From Liopterus haemorrhoidalis (Eukaryota > Arthropoda > Insecta > Coleoptera > Dytiscidae): DNA of 64,000 nt. Positions 10,836 to 21,785 of the stretch are shown here, one piece after another. Each line of letters opens with the position of its first letter. Within the stretch, counting starts at the first letter, position 1. The notes under the pieces were generated by a model. That model saw only the letters and a list, made by a program, of their open reading frames with translations. It was not told where the DNA came from and ran no database searches. The translations under genes and the position numbers were made by a program. The stretch covers positions 63,707,381 to 63,771,380 of the forward strand of contig OZ020611.1 in the NCBI GenBank assembly GCA_963971575.1, read 5' to 3'.

Positions 10836-11094
10836 TATTAAAATAATGTTCAGAATTGCAAAATCTACAGTTACGGGTACCTAGGGTATAATTACTGGGC
10901 ACAGATGGCAGCAGTAATTGGCATTAGGTCAGTAAATGAATAATGTCATCAGTTCTAATATATTTATATCAATTTTGTATACAAAATAACAAAAATTAAT
11001 TTAAAACCTATAAATAAAAATCATATATTCTTTGGTCTTAATCTATCACAAGAATTTAATAGTATTCTTAAGAAATGTTTCAAGTTTCTTTCAG

Positions 11095-11745
11095 TGTAGC
11101 TGTTAGTTTATCATGCTCACATTGAGTCTGTTTTGTCTTACGGTATTGCTATGTGGGGAAATTCGGTTGAATCCCCAAAAAATTTTAAATTACAGAAAAA
11201 GGCTATCGTTATACTTTACGGCTCTATGTAAAGTAAAACCTAGAAGTCACTGCAAAAATGTATTTATGAAATGTAACATCCTTACACTTCCATCATTGTA
11301 TTTACTTAGGGCCGGTTTCTGAAAGCTTAGCCGAGTTTAATCTTTTGGTTAAACTCGGTTACAATATAACAATCCCATGAGTAACCATAGCAACCATTTT
11401 CTAACTATTTGGTTAAAGTTAACTAGGCTTTCAGAAACCGGCCCTAAATGTTTTAATCCACACTAAAGAAAACGTTAGTGCATTTACCACATGTAATGTG
11501 GTTCATAGCTATAATACCAGAGGTCATGCAAATATTAGATTACCTAAAATTAAATACAATGTTACCAGCAATACACCTAGCTATATAAACCCATTTTTTT
11601 AAAATATTTTACCGATTGTAGTTAGAGAACTGAAAACATCACAGTTTAAAAAATGTCTCAAAACTTTTCTGGTCCACTAAGCTTTTTACAATGTTGAGGA
11701 ATTTATCCATTGTAACAATAATGAGGTGATGAATTTTATGTGATT
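11095..11745 (+). pseudogene. Non-LTR retrotransposon reverse transcriptase C-terminus (Jockey/CR1-like)
   Basis: Across frameshifts the plus strand gives AHIESVLSYGIAMWGNS, FKLQKKAIVILYGS, NILTLPSLYLL, then beyond an inserted MITE HSYNTRGHANIRLP and LKTSQFKKCLKTFLVH. This order (SYGI-WG, LQKKAIR, ILTLPS-Y, H-YNTR, F-K-LK) is the thumb and post-RT tail of Jockey/CR1-clade ORF2. Upstream polymerase motifs are absent. A MITE at 11309-11444 splits it directly after ILTLPSLYLL. Non-functional. Confidence 0.75.
11309..11444. mobile_element. MITE with GGGCCGGTTTCTGAAAGC terminal repeats, 136 bp
   Basis: Perfect 18-bp terminal inverted repeats GGGCCGGTTTCTGAAAGC. TA is present on both sides (11307-11308, 11445-11446), within TTA...TAA. 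The interior carries a second inverted repeat (CCGAGTTTAA / TTAAACTCGG). Length and ends suggest a Tc1/mariner- or PIF-type MITE; the exact superfamily is unsure. It interrupts the RT relic. A ~48-bp interior segment (AACCATAGCAACC and neighbours) recurs inverted at 63586-63640. Confidence 0.9.
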
Positions 11746-11749
11746 CTAT

Positions 11750-13270
11750 GTACATATGCATTGTATTATTATTGTTCTATTTTTGGCGTAGTTATGTACT
11801 AAAATTGTATCCAAATCTGTATCCTAGCTACTAAATAAATACTAAATACAAAAACCAAATACGAAATTGTGTGGTTTTCTTCTTAAAAATCCTTTCATAC
11901 TGGAATCTTTAACCATGCAATCAATTTTAACTCTTTTTTTTTTTCATTAAAATTTGTTCGTCTAATCTAAATTGTAATGCAACTCGAGCGACATTGTACA
12001 ATTTAGATGCTGGCTTCTTGGACATGTCTTAACAGCATACAGGCCTCTACCAACCTTTAAAAAAACGATGATATATATTTTTTTTTTAAACTAGCGCTAC
12101 TTCTTGTTTTGTTACCAAAATCTTATTTTCTAGGATTAAATATAAAGGTGCCAATTACTAATTCAGTACCAACCACTGTACCCTATTTCAAATAAAAATA
12201 CACTGCAAATTATGTAAGAAATATTATTAATGCAATACCAATATAAATTTAATGATCACTTGAACAAGTAATAATGCATAAATAACAGAATGAGAAATAA
12301 AATGTTATATGCCACGTAAATTTGCTACAAACTCAAGATACTAACAATAATTTTAATATGTTTCGAGCTATTGTTTCGCTACTAGAATGTGCCGAGAAAT
12401 ATGCATTTTTACGTGTTTGCGGTATTGAAGATGGCAGTTATTTGTAAGTATACAATTATAAACTATGTTTTACGACTTAAGAAGAAATAAAGTCGTTGTA
12501 AAAGAAAAGCATGCTTTCGGTTTAAAGGTTGATAAAGGAAGTATTTTTTTTTTATTGTCTGAAGGTGGTAGAAGGAATTACAAATTATTTGAATTCGTAC
12601 CTTCAACTGATGCCACGATATATTAGTTATACAGAGAGAGGAAGAGAAACAGGAAAGTCGAATTTCCCGGACATCCAATCACCGGACTTTGTAGCTGGGG
12701 GTGAAGGGAACTTGCTCACCGACGCTGTATTGTCAAGAGTATAGCATTTAGTAATCAGAGGATGTGTGAGCTACGTGCTTTCGCCATTATGCCATCTAAA
12801 AATAATGATTGTATTGTATCCACTCAATGGTTATTTTGCCGCCAGTTTATTTTGCATCCATCGAACTAATCCAGATTAAGAACTTTGAGAAAATTGGTTG
12901 TGCACTAATCAATAAGCCTTGGATGCAGCAAGTACGTACCCCTGAAAATATCGCAAATGTGAGAGCCAGCATAATAAGTGTTCAAGAATAGATGAATGTG
13001 CAGAGATGACGATTAAGAAGATGAAATCTATTATACAATTTTGTCATTAAAATATCTGGCCTAGATTTATATGATCTTCTGTTGTTTGATGGGAAGTTTC
13101 ATGATAATGAAATCGTCGATCAGTTTTTGTATCTCAGCCACATTTCAAAAGTGTGCTGTCCAGCTAATGAGCGCTGCATCAACCTGAATAAATGAAAATT
13201 CGTAGTGTCACTCGGGAAAACACTCATTCGCGAGAATTTATAAACTTAAGTTAGTGAAAGGGCAACTACC
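11750..13270. other. No recognised feature
   Basis: AT-rich. The open frames at 12463-12678 and 12529-12744 overlap on opposite strands and have no known domains. No transposon ends were recognised. Confidence 0.5.
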
Positions 13271-13274
13271 ACAA

Positions 13275-13372
13275 TTCTCACAAGTTCTTCATGCAAAACT
13301 AACCATCTGAAATAAGATTATATAGTAACTATCTATACAACAAATCTTGCAGAGAATTTTTATATATCTATA
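13275..13372 (+). repeat. Fragment of the 26289-27048 terminal repeat
   Basis: GCAAAACTAACCATCTGAAA followed by ATAAGATTA, CTATCTATACA and GAGAATTTTTAT parallels the left arm of the long-terminal-repeat element at 26289-27048, with its usual outer end replaced by unrelated sequence. Identity is about 75% by eye. Confidence 0.6.
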
Positions 13373-13449
13373 TAAAAAATAAATATAAAAACACGATTAT
13401 TGTTTAAAAAATTTAAATGTATTGTACTAATACATATTTCGGCTTACTA

Positions 13450-14342
13450 CAGTCTGTATAATAAGACGTCCTTGTTGATTTTTGGCGAACTATAAGAAAA
13501 GAAAGGAAAAACTAAAAATAATTTAAAAATTTACTGTAAATATTATTACGCTACTACCTAATAATTAGTCTACTACCAATCTCCATTATTATCAATTATT
13601 GGTTGGCATCTTTTCGGTACACTTTCTACCAGCTTTTCGGCATACTTTGGCCGTGATCTCCATATCTGCCGTATTTGAACGTTTATTGTTCGAAGCTTAT
13701 ATTTCATGTATCCCCTATGTAAAAACTAGATTCATCACAGTAAACCACATCACTCCAATCGCGGTCTAAATTTTCCTTGGCCCAGGTGAGTCATTTTTCA
13801 ACATGTTTCATCAATAACAATGGTTTTGTTTGGTGCTCCTGAATTTAATACCATTTTCAATTAAACGACTTCTCAGGGTTATTAGACTTAAATGAATGTT
13901 CTTTTTTAATAAAATTGCTTGATATATACGTAAAGATAACAAAGGAGTATTTTTAAAAACGTTAAAAATCACTTTATCTTGATTTTTAGTAGTCACTTTT
14001 TTTAATCCACGATTAGGTAAATCGTCAACATTTTTATTAATTTTATAACGTTTCACCCAATATTTCACAAAGTTTACAGACTTGTGCACATATTTGGCTG
14101 CGCTTGAAAAGGATTTTTTTTGCAATTTTGGGTGGGTACTTAAAAATACCGCTTCAAAACGTTTTGCATAAATAGCACTCATTATTACATAACCGCACTA
14201 CTGAAAGACAAAACATTAACTAATCAATTATTATTACCAGGCGTATTAGGTCTTGATGTTCTTATCATGTTTGAACCTGTTTATTATTTGTGCACATGCC
14301 TGATCCTGAGTTATAAGCAAGTATGTCTTATTATACAGACAG
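13450..14342 (-). mobile_element. Internally deleted Tc1-like transposon
   Basis: Terminal repeats of about 29 bp begin CAGTCTGTATAATAAGAC at left and CTGTCTGTATAATAAGAC (reverse complement) at right. Each is bordered by TA (13448-13449 and 14343-14344), the Tc1/mariner target site. The CAGT start is typical of Tc1. At 893 bp it is shorter than a 1.3-1.7-kb autonomous element because part of the transposase has been lost. Confidence 0.9.
13575..14182 (-). pseudogene. Tc1-like transposase, N-terminal part plus C-terminal remnant
   Basis: Starts at the ATG at 14182 (MSAIYAKRFEAVF). A 123-codon frame covers the bipartite helix-turn-helix DNA-binding domain, with WVKRYK and DLPNRG linker motifs, then TLRSRLIENGIKFRST. 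Beyond a frame change follow LTWAKENLDRDWSDV and YCDESSFY, which holds the first catalytic aspartate. The next sequence jumps to the C-terminal motif LVESVPKRCQPIID, so the second and third catalytic acids are deleted. A family member would normally be about 340 residues and catalyse cut-and-paste transposition; this one cannot. Confidence 0.85.
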
Positions 14343-14587
14343 TAAAACTGAACATGTTAGAAGCGTTATAGATCAAAAAGCCTATTGCTACGAATAAAAA
14401 TTTAGTGAATAAACAACTGGAGTTACTTTGTTCTCAGCTTCTAACTTCTTTTTAATCCTTTAGGGTTTTCCTCTCATTTAAATCCAGTGTGTTGAACCTA
14501 CTAGCTGGTAGGTATATTTTTCCGTTATGTCTGTTAATATTTGTATTCTGAAAATGACCTAGTAAGCCGAAATACGTATTAATATAG

Positions 14588-14665
14588 TATAGCCTGTTTC
14601 TTTGGTTTAAGCGGGATTAGATTTTCAATTCTAGTAACATTTACCGATTAAGTGAGGCTTATGAT
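14588..14665 (+). repeat. Dispersed repeat, copy 1
   Basis: GCCTGTTTCTTTGGTTTAAG, then GGATTAGA and TTCTAGTAAC, is repeated at 46108-46180 with about 80% identity. A shorter echo (TAGCCTGTTTCTTTT) is in the 79-bp MITE at 43509-43587. Type unknown, non-coding. Confidence 0.55.
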
Positions 14666-14669
14666 TATT

Positions 14670-16050
14670 TTGTTAAGCAAAAGCCAACTTTAGTCCTTAA
14701 AAAAGAAGCTCATGACAACTTAGGAAAATGAAAATTCCAGTTAGTTCTGCTTAAATGTTTGAAATAAACTAACTACTAAACTAAACATGAAACATTTTGC
14801 AATTATAACCCATGTTTTAATTATTGCCTTTTTCAAAATGTTTCACTTTTAATTTAATTTCAAACTAATTTAATTAATATCAGTAAAAAAAATAATGCTA
14901 CGGATTAAATAATTTAATTATGAACAGCGTATTGTAAACCAATCGACGTACATTTGTGTACAACGCGGAAAAAAATAGCTAAAGCTTATTTCTAAATATA
15001 CATATGTTTCTAGGTATTTTGTAATGAAAATTCAATTCAATTATTTTATTTTTATTTCAATTAAATTTATTTCAATTATGATACAGATTGTAATATATAC
15101 TAAAATAAGAACAAAGACATTAAAGATAGGGTCGCACACAGATGCTTTAGCTGCGCAGCACATTAAAAAGCTGCACAACTCTAGTGCTGCCTTGTGTAAA
15201 CACTGCCGCAACCCGAAAAGCAGCGAGTTTCTTATCACTGCCTGAAGCATTGACTTGCAGTTGCGGCTAAAAACATACGTGGTTGAACGCAAATTTCAAA
15301 GTAGCAGCTGCAAATAAAATTTAGGTTTGGCTAAAACTTTTCCAGCGTGCTGCGAGCAGATTTGACATGAATCATTTCTTCTTTGAAGACCAATTGAAGT
15401 CATGAACAAATAATTAAATTAATTAAATTAGTGGAAGCTAAGGAACGTTTGTAATTTCTTTAAATGTGATTCAGGTATTTTGAAATAGTAGTTTTTGTCA
15501 GGTCTGGCGTGTAATTTTGCGTGTAATTTCAAAAAGAAAAGAAATATATAAATGAGGCATCAAAGTGATGAGCAAAAAAAGGTAACCGTATCAAAGTAAA
15601 AAGAGAACATAATTATAAACTTCATTTGAGGAAAATATGATAAACCGTACAATTTGCATTTGAAAGTTATTAAGGAAATAGACATGTAACAAATATTTCC
15701 ATGGATAACTGGAATCATATAAATTCAAAAGGATCCTCTGGCGCTGGTGAACCTTTTTCCCAAGACGGGTCAAACTGCATTGAAAATTTTGAAGATTCAA
15801 ATCAGGGGTCAAATATGTAATGCGTAAATATAATTCCGCCACTCTAGGGTGTAAATATTTGTGTGGGATCCCTTGTTAAACTTGTTAATTCTGCCTTCAA
15901 GAAAATTGTGTGTTTTACACGAGAAGCCAGTGAGTGTTTCAATTTTGTAAGTGGTTCTTAAAACTTCTTTTCAATTTTTTAAACATGTATATTTCTAAAA
16001 AACTAAAATGTAGTTCGCTGAATCCACGAAAAACGAACCAGCGAATAAAT
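14670..16050. other. No recognised feature
   Basis: AT-rich sequence, with a GC-richer patch at 15130-15260. A single minisatellite-like unit AAAGTGATGAGCAAAAAAAG near 15562 matches the arrays at 30765 and 21575. Open frames here have no recognised domains. Confidence 0.5.
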
Positions 16051-16056
16051 AGGTTT

Positions 16057-16059
<3 letters not shown>

Positions 16060-16112
<53 letters not shown>
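16060..16112. repeat. (AT)n microsatellite
   Basis: About 26 uninterrupted AT units. The 81-codon open frame spanning it encodes mainly Ile-Tyr repeats and is an artefact. Confidence 0.98.
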
Positions 16113-16114
<2 letters not shown>

Positions 16115-16324
16115 GAAATATTCAACAAAAATGCATCTCTAGAGCAGAAATTAGCAATTTAATCCAAAAATTGATATGAAATGTGAATGTTCTTCATTGA
16201 TTGAAATGTGATTCAGTAAAAAATAGTCAACTTTTTACTCTTTTTTAAATGAAAATTTTAACCAAACTGAGAATGAACTTTTGTATATATATATATATTT
16301 TTTTTTTTTGCTGTCTAGTGGAGC

Positions 16325-16680
16325 TACAACTTGTAAAATGCCCGTACAATGTAAAGTGACCCGAGCAACACTGCTTTTTGTGTCTTACAGATCAAAGAGA
16401 TGGCACAAAATCTGCAGGCGGGAATGGACTCGATAATAAGCCCTTCGATAAGAGGCTTTCATACCACCCAAAACACCAACTATCAGGATAACAAACTTAA
16501 CTTTACACCCTGGTTACAGCTTTAGATAAGAGATCAATATACTTCCTCTTTTTCTGCTCTTTGAGAAAGACATTCTTCTCAGCAGGTCTGGAAAATTCGA
16601 TTACAAACATCTGTTTGGTCTGGATATTCAAAAGGGTTATGTTCGGCTTAGTGGTTGTCAGTAACCTCGAGGTGGGGAAG
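16325..16680 (-). pseudogene. Non-LTR retrotransposon C-terminal tail (R2/R4- or related, endonuclease-like)
   Basis: The minus strand, with two frame changes, reads TTKPNITLLNIQTKQMFVIE, FSRPAEKNVFLKEQKK, KYIDLLSKAV, then VLLIVGVLGGMKASYRRAYY and SSVARVT. The pattern P-I-L-(D/N)-KQ, E-F--P-E-NV--KE-EK--KY-DL, followed by V-LIVGVLGGMK, is the tail seen behind the RT of many arthropod non-LTR polyproteins and resembles a PD-(D/E)XK-type endonuclease fold. The exact clade is uncertain. No RT domain is attached. Confidence 0.55.
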
Positions 16681-16691
16681 GAGTAATTCCA

Positions 16692-16745
16692 ATAAATGCA
16701 TAATTATAATTATAATTATAATTATAATAATTATTTTTATTATTT
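16692..16745. repeat. (AATTAT)n low-complexity tract
   Basis: About six imperfect AATTAT units grading into AT-rich DNA. No gene. Confidence 0.85.
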
Positions 16746-16749
16746 AATT

Positions 16750-17330
16750 AGTTATACTTTATATATTATTTATAAATGGAATTATTGCCTTATTGATCCT
16801 CATAACAATAAGGGGAGCAGGAATTTCAAACATAAAACGTAATCGTACAAACAAATTATAAATAAAAAACATAAAATTGTGCCAAAAACATATTAACAGT
16901 TGTTTTCCGTAAGCAGTCGCTTAATAAAATAAATACAAGCATTATAAACCGTAAAGCAAATGGGAGTAACTTTTAATTTAGGTCCTATCCACATTCACGT
17001 CGTCCCGGCATCGAGTTGAGTTGGTTATGTGCAATGTGGTAGTCAGTTTGTAGCATTGTTAGAGATGCAAATTTGAAAAGTCTCCTTACTCTGTCTGCGA
17101 TGTATGTAAATAACGAGGAGGCGATGTGATGACGTTCAGTGTTGTAGTTCGAGTAGTTTTAAGAGTATTGCCAGGGGACAGCAGCAATGACAGTACGCGG
17201 TTCGGTGCAGTGTGTACACTTTGCCTCAATAGCGGGCATAAATGTTTTAACTTCAAGCACTTATTAACTCTACCGGATTATTATATTAGAAAGTTTTTTC
17301 CACTTTTCAGAAGTACTTTGTTAACATATT
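16750..17330. other. No recognised feature
   Basis: AT-rich except 16980-17220, which has balanced composition and a 74-codon open frame at 17126-17350 without known motifs. Confidence 0.5.
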
Positions 17331-17333
17331 TGT

Positions 17334-17965
17334 TTTTTAGGGTTTTGTAGGTATTACTAAAAAAAACCTTATATCGTCACTCATGTGTCTGTCTAGACCT
17401 AAAGAAGTGTAATTTGGCACGTATATACAGTTCTTTGACGCGCATATAGGAAAAATACTAGGAGATTTCAGAAAAACACCACCCGAAAAATAGATACAAA
17501 TTTATATTTAACGAAAAACAAATATTTAAATGAAAAATTGAGTAGTGTATCAAATAAAACCTCTTAATGCATAAATAAATAAGTAAAATTTTATTTTTGG
17601 AAAACTAATATTGTTACACCATTTTCGACGAAAATGCCAAAAACAACTTTTGTCCCACACCTTATTTCTCAGAGAGGTTGGTTTAAATATCTGAATAATT
17701 CTCAACAATGTACATTCATTGGAACCAAAATAGTTCAACAAGAATTTTTGATCAGATCAGTTTTTAGAAACAGAATTTTTTGTGTCTAAAAACATAATTA
17801 TTTAAAAAAAATGTATTATGTTATATCAAAAGAAAACTCTCAAGGTGTAGATTAAAAAACAGAATGTAGTTTTTTTTTTTTTTAATTTATTTTAACACCA
17901 TTTTAGACAAAAATATGCTAAAAAAATCTTGTCTCACACCCTGTTTTGTTATGATTATTTTTTCG
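17334..17965 (-). repeat. Dispersed ~1-kb family, 3'-half fragment with duplicated module
   Basis: Reading on the minus strand it ends at the family terminus (plus strand TTAGGGTTTTGTAGGTATTA at 17337). The internal module recurs: TTTTTGATCAGAT at 17740 beside GTCCCACACCTTATTTCTCA at 17652, and a second GTCTCACACCCTG at 17931. The opposite family end is not found, so the fragment is truncated near 17965. Confidence 0.7.
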
Positions 17966-17969
17966 AAAG

Positions 17970-19430
17970 TTGCTTTGTTTTTTACAATACCGAGTTAACA
18001 GAATTTAACTTGATAGCTATCTACATAGTTGATGCGCACATCTCGTAATTAAGTACGCTTGTAAGTTGAAAGCTGGAAGAATTATCGAATTTTATGATTT
18101 TTAATATGTACTTAAATAATCGAAAATTCACACCACATCTTTTTTTTTCCAAGGAATATAATGTTTATGCTGGAACTGTGTGTAATCCATGGTATAGTTG
18201 AGTTGAAGAAGATCAGAAGCAAACATTTAATTTGATCAGTGATGGTGATGACGACGATTATGATGATGCTACATCTCAGATGGACACCTTGTGCTGATGA
18301 CAATTGTCCATTTACTGATATCAATGCAGCATGGTTTAGCTCTTATCTGAGCTCTCAGTTTCCAGAATAATCTACATAAATGAAATTGGAGATATATCTG
18401 CTTCTTATTTTTTCGTCGTCCTACTTGGTTTTTAGACCTTTCATGATATAAGATGATATCCGTAAAAAAATCAATTTGCCTGTTTGTCAGCAACGAAATA
18501 TCTCGCAGTAGAATCCATTCAAATTCTGTAACTTCCATGAACGTGATTCTCAATGATTATATATAACTAAATTTCTGTACTTTAAATGACAAATCAAATA
18601 ATAAAAGACAAAAGTAAGTTTATAAGAAATAAAGGACAAAGCTCTTAAATAAAGTATTGTCCTCGTATGGACGTATAAAGAAGCTGTATGGTCGCCATAA
18701 CTATGAGTAATGACTAAATCGAAATGGTCTTGGGTTGGTAACGTCATGGTAAAAAATTTAGAAAAGCAGTGGATTAGAGTATCTTACGATCGACAGTAAT
18801 AGAAACCGGCAAAAGAAAAGGGTTAACGGTGGTGAAGAAATGAGATTATGCATATTACTGTAACGAATCGCTTAACCCACCCAGATAACGCCTCTAAGAC
18901 TTTCGAACTCCGCCCTTTGTGTCCCATCGCACATTGGAAACTTTAAACATTTTTTGAGATTTTAAATTTATATTACAGTTAAAATATTTTAGAATTCAGA
19001 TAATAGAAAAATAGAAACCATAAATTCAAAACGTAACTTCAAAATTATTTTTTACATTTTATGGATCAAAATGACTTGTTCAAAGTTATTGAGTAATAAA
19101 TTTGAACACTGAAATACCCTTGGACAGTTTTAGACTCATTCCAAGAAATGCCATCAGAACCCTTATATAAATACTAGTCTCTTTAAAGACGGTCAGAAGT
19201 ATTCGGTCCGGTTCGTGAAAAGATCTAGAATAGGGGATAGGCATGATTTTTTTAAATTTTTTTATTATTTTCCTCTTGTTGCATATAAACATAAAAACAG
19301 TTTTTAATTTTTTTTTTTTTTTAATTTGAAGTCTTAAAAAAATCATAAATGTAAATAGCGCGCGAAAACGACGTGAGACGTCATACCCTTCTAACTGACA
19401 CATGACACTACTAGTCTACCCAGCGTACAT
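17970..19430. other. No recognised feature
   Basis: AT-rich. Minus-strand open frames at 18269-18553 and 19086-19403 have no known domains. A T-run lies at 19307-19322. Confidence 0.5.
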
Positions 19431-19437
19431 AGTTGGC

Positions 19438-19870
19438 GCTTTCCTTTTACCACTTTACTTAAGAAATCTAAGCTAAGCTAAGTTAATCTAAGTCATAGGT
19501 TCTCAAACTTTTTTTTTTGAGTACCCTTTATGTCAATACCAAAATAGGCGCGTACCCCCAAAAAGGTAAAAAAAAAATCGGAACAATTTGAAAATTGTTA
19601 AACAAAGCAGACTTGACTGAAAAAAACATACATGAAAATACACTTACCAACTTTAGTGGGAATGATCTCGCGTACCCCCAATAGATGCTTCGCGTACCCC
19701 CAGGGGTACGCGTACCCCAGTTTGAGAACCTATGATCTAAGTTGTAAGAGCGTTCCATTTATAAGACACTGGCTAAGATAAGCTAAGTTTTTTCCTCCCC
19801 CCTTTCCCTTGCTAAGATATTTGACTAACTTCTTAGCTTAGCCAAGCATTTTAACTTGTAAAAGGAAAGC
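19438..19870. mobile_element. Inverted-repeat element carrying a hAT MITE
   Basis: GCTTTCCTTTTACCACTTTA followed by AAGCTAAGCTAAG (left, to ~19481) matches the reverse complement of the right end (from CTTAGCTTAGCCAAGC to GTAAAAGGAAAGC at 19833-19870). Removing the hAT MITE at 19494-19734 leaves about 190 bp, the size of a small MITE. Superfamily not determined. Confidence 0.7.
19494..19734. mobile_element. hAT MITE, 241 bp, perfect 8-bp target duplication
   Basis: Ends CATAGGTTCTCAAACT and its reverse complement. ATCTAAGT is directly repeated at 19486-19493 and 19735-19742. The interior contains several GCGTACCCC motifs, as in the hAT at 4363-5021, suggesting the same family. Non-coding. 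Confidence 0.93.
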
Positions 19871-20011
19871 AGCTAGTCTGTTGTGAACTTATTTGTTTGT
19901 ATAACTTTTATAGGTTAGGTTAGAGTGATTTTAATTAAAATAAAGTTTAATTCTATAAAAACAATTTATACATGTTTACCGAATTAAATTTTATATTGAA
20001 ATATATAAAAT

Positions 20012-20213
20012 ATGGAAGATCCAGGCCCCAGTACTTCGAAACATAGTCGAAAATATTGTTTAGTACCAATGTGCACAAATAGTTCAATTAGAAATCCAAA
20101 AAAATAATTTATATCATTACCTGATGACGAAAAACAACAGAAAAGCTATGAGGCGAAATAAAACCGATATTTCAGAAAAAAGTAAACTTTATGTTTGTGA
20201 AGACCATTTTAAT
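20012..20213 (+). pseudogene. THAP-domain first exon, degenerate
   Basis: The frame from ATG at 20012 reads MEDPGPSTSKHSRKYCLVPM, then CTNSSIRNPKK and a TAA, then FISLPDDEK. A frame change gives KLYVCEDHFN. C-x4-C (YCLVPMC), the spacing and C-x2-H (VCEDHF) fit the zinc-coordinating THAP domain, a DNA-binding module found in transposases and in host transcription factors. A splice-donor-like GTGAGT follows immediately at 20214. One nonsense codon and one frameshift show that it is dead or misread. In insects such exons often precede Harbinger- or P-type transposase domains; none is seen downstream. Confidence 0.65.
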
Positions 20214-20219
20214 GTGAGT

Positions 20220-21570
20220 ACATATATTTTATAAATTATTTTAATAATAAATGCGTGAAAAATTGTTTAAAAACAAATACAAAACTCTCAAACAATACAA
20301 TATAAACACGTAAACATTATGTTTTGTCTGTATCTGTGACGTCAAACCCTTACAGTCTCAGTCGTATCTACTCGGCAACCTTCGCGGCGTGGTCGGCTTA
20401 TTTCAAATTTACAATATTTTAATTAAAAAATTTGGCTATAATATTAATTAAAATGTGATTTTTGTTGTGTTAGGTTACATAACTAACATTAAAATATCAA
20501 AAAAATGTAGTTATAAGGAAATATAAATTTTATGCGTATCCCCTATTGTTGAATTCTTAAAGGCTCTGAATGGATTATCTGGTGGTTCATTCGATCCTGT
20601 TTCTTTTACTTTATCCAATTTTTATATATTTTTTCATTAATATGAAACTAATTTGTAAATCTATCATAAATTTTATAACAAATCTTAAAAGTTAATTCGA
20701 AAACCGCCTTCTTTTACTTAACGTGTGTAACCATTCGCCTCTAAAAACTTAAGTGATCCACTACCCAGATTAACAGCAAGATGGCTGATCCATTGGTTGG
20801 TAAGTACCAATACATATCATTTAATTCACCTATCATAATGATGATTCCTGGATAAAACTCACGCTTAGTACCCGAACTCCTTTATTCCGTAATCTCACGT
20901 CAGTTGAAACCTAATTAATACCAACGGTATGATGTAACGTACAAGTGGCCCGCTATATAATTTGGTAACAAATAGTACGATCAAAAGTAACGTACCAATG
21001 GCTCACTACATTACCAAAACAGTTCACGTACAATTTCATTGTATTCTGTTCTGCTTATTATCTAGTTCTTTGATGAATATAATTTATACATTGTTGTTAA
21101 GAAGAGAATAGTTTGATGTATCGTTTTAACTAATTTACTATTAGTTTTACTAAGTTACGTGCACTAGACTGAATATACTAATTCTCATATATCGGATTCT
21201 ATTAATGTTAGGTTACAACTAAAATTTAGTTTTAAGTAAACATAGCTTGTTTTACTCTGTTACAGTGTTCCAACTGTCAAAACAAATTTATAATTGATAT
21301 CTTGTTCGGAAAATTAATATTGTGATTTGAAGTTCTGTAATTATAATTAGTTACATGCATTAAGTTCTAGCCATTGCGCATTAAATATTTTTACATTGTC
21401 TTAAAATAATAAATTTATTGTTCGGCAAATACCTCTTCCAAGTAAATTCTCTATCTTAATAACCACGTGCAGAGCCATAGCAATGTTTTCGGCGGCCTTG
21501 GCAAATACTTAATAGCCCCTTTTTTATCTTTTTTTATTTTATTTAAGGATGGCATAATAATTATTTTAAT
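20220..21570. other. No recognised feature
   Basis: AT-rich with no long open frame. No downstream exon of the THAP relic or transposon end was identified. Confidence 0.5.
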
Positions 21571-21577
21571 TTTAATA

Positions 21578-21690
21578 GACAGTGGGTGAAAATACAAGTG
21601 ATGAACCTAAAAAAAATGGTCCTCACTTCTAAAACATACATGATGACAAAAAAAAATGTCCTCACTGCTAAAATACAACCGATGACCAAA
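21578..21690 (+). repeat. Short minisatellite related to 30765-31015
   Basis: Two to three diverged ~42-bp units built on GTCCTCACT-CTAAAA-ACA--TGATGA-CAAAAAAAA. The same unit forms the longer array at 30765-31015 and a lone unit at 15562. The 75-codon open frame crossing it is repeat-derived. Confidence 0.7.
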
Positions 21691-21785
21691 ACAGAAACGA
21701 ACGATGGCGCCCTTCAGGCCTTGCGCGCCTTGGACTTGCCCCAATACCAGGGCGTTGTTACGGCTCTGACCACGTGCCATTGTAA

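Larger units (their letters stand above)
13426..14583. repeat. Inverted arms flanking a Tc1 insertion
   Basis: TAATACATATTTCGGCTTAC (13428-13447) and GTAAGCCGAAATACGTATTA (14562-14581) are reverse complements with one mismatch. The Tc1 element at 13450-14342 is inserted at the TA beside the left arm. Without it the arms would be about 220 bp apart, as in a foldback element or an inverted terminal repeat of some other transposon. Class unknown. Confidence 0.7.
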
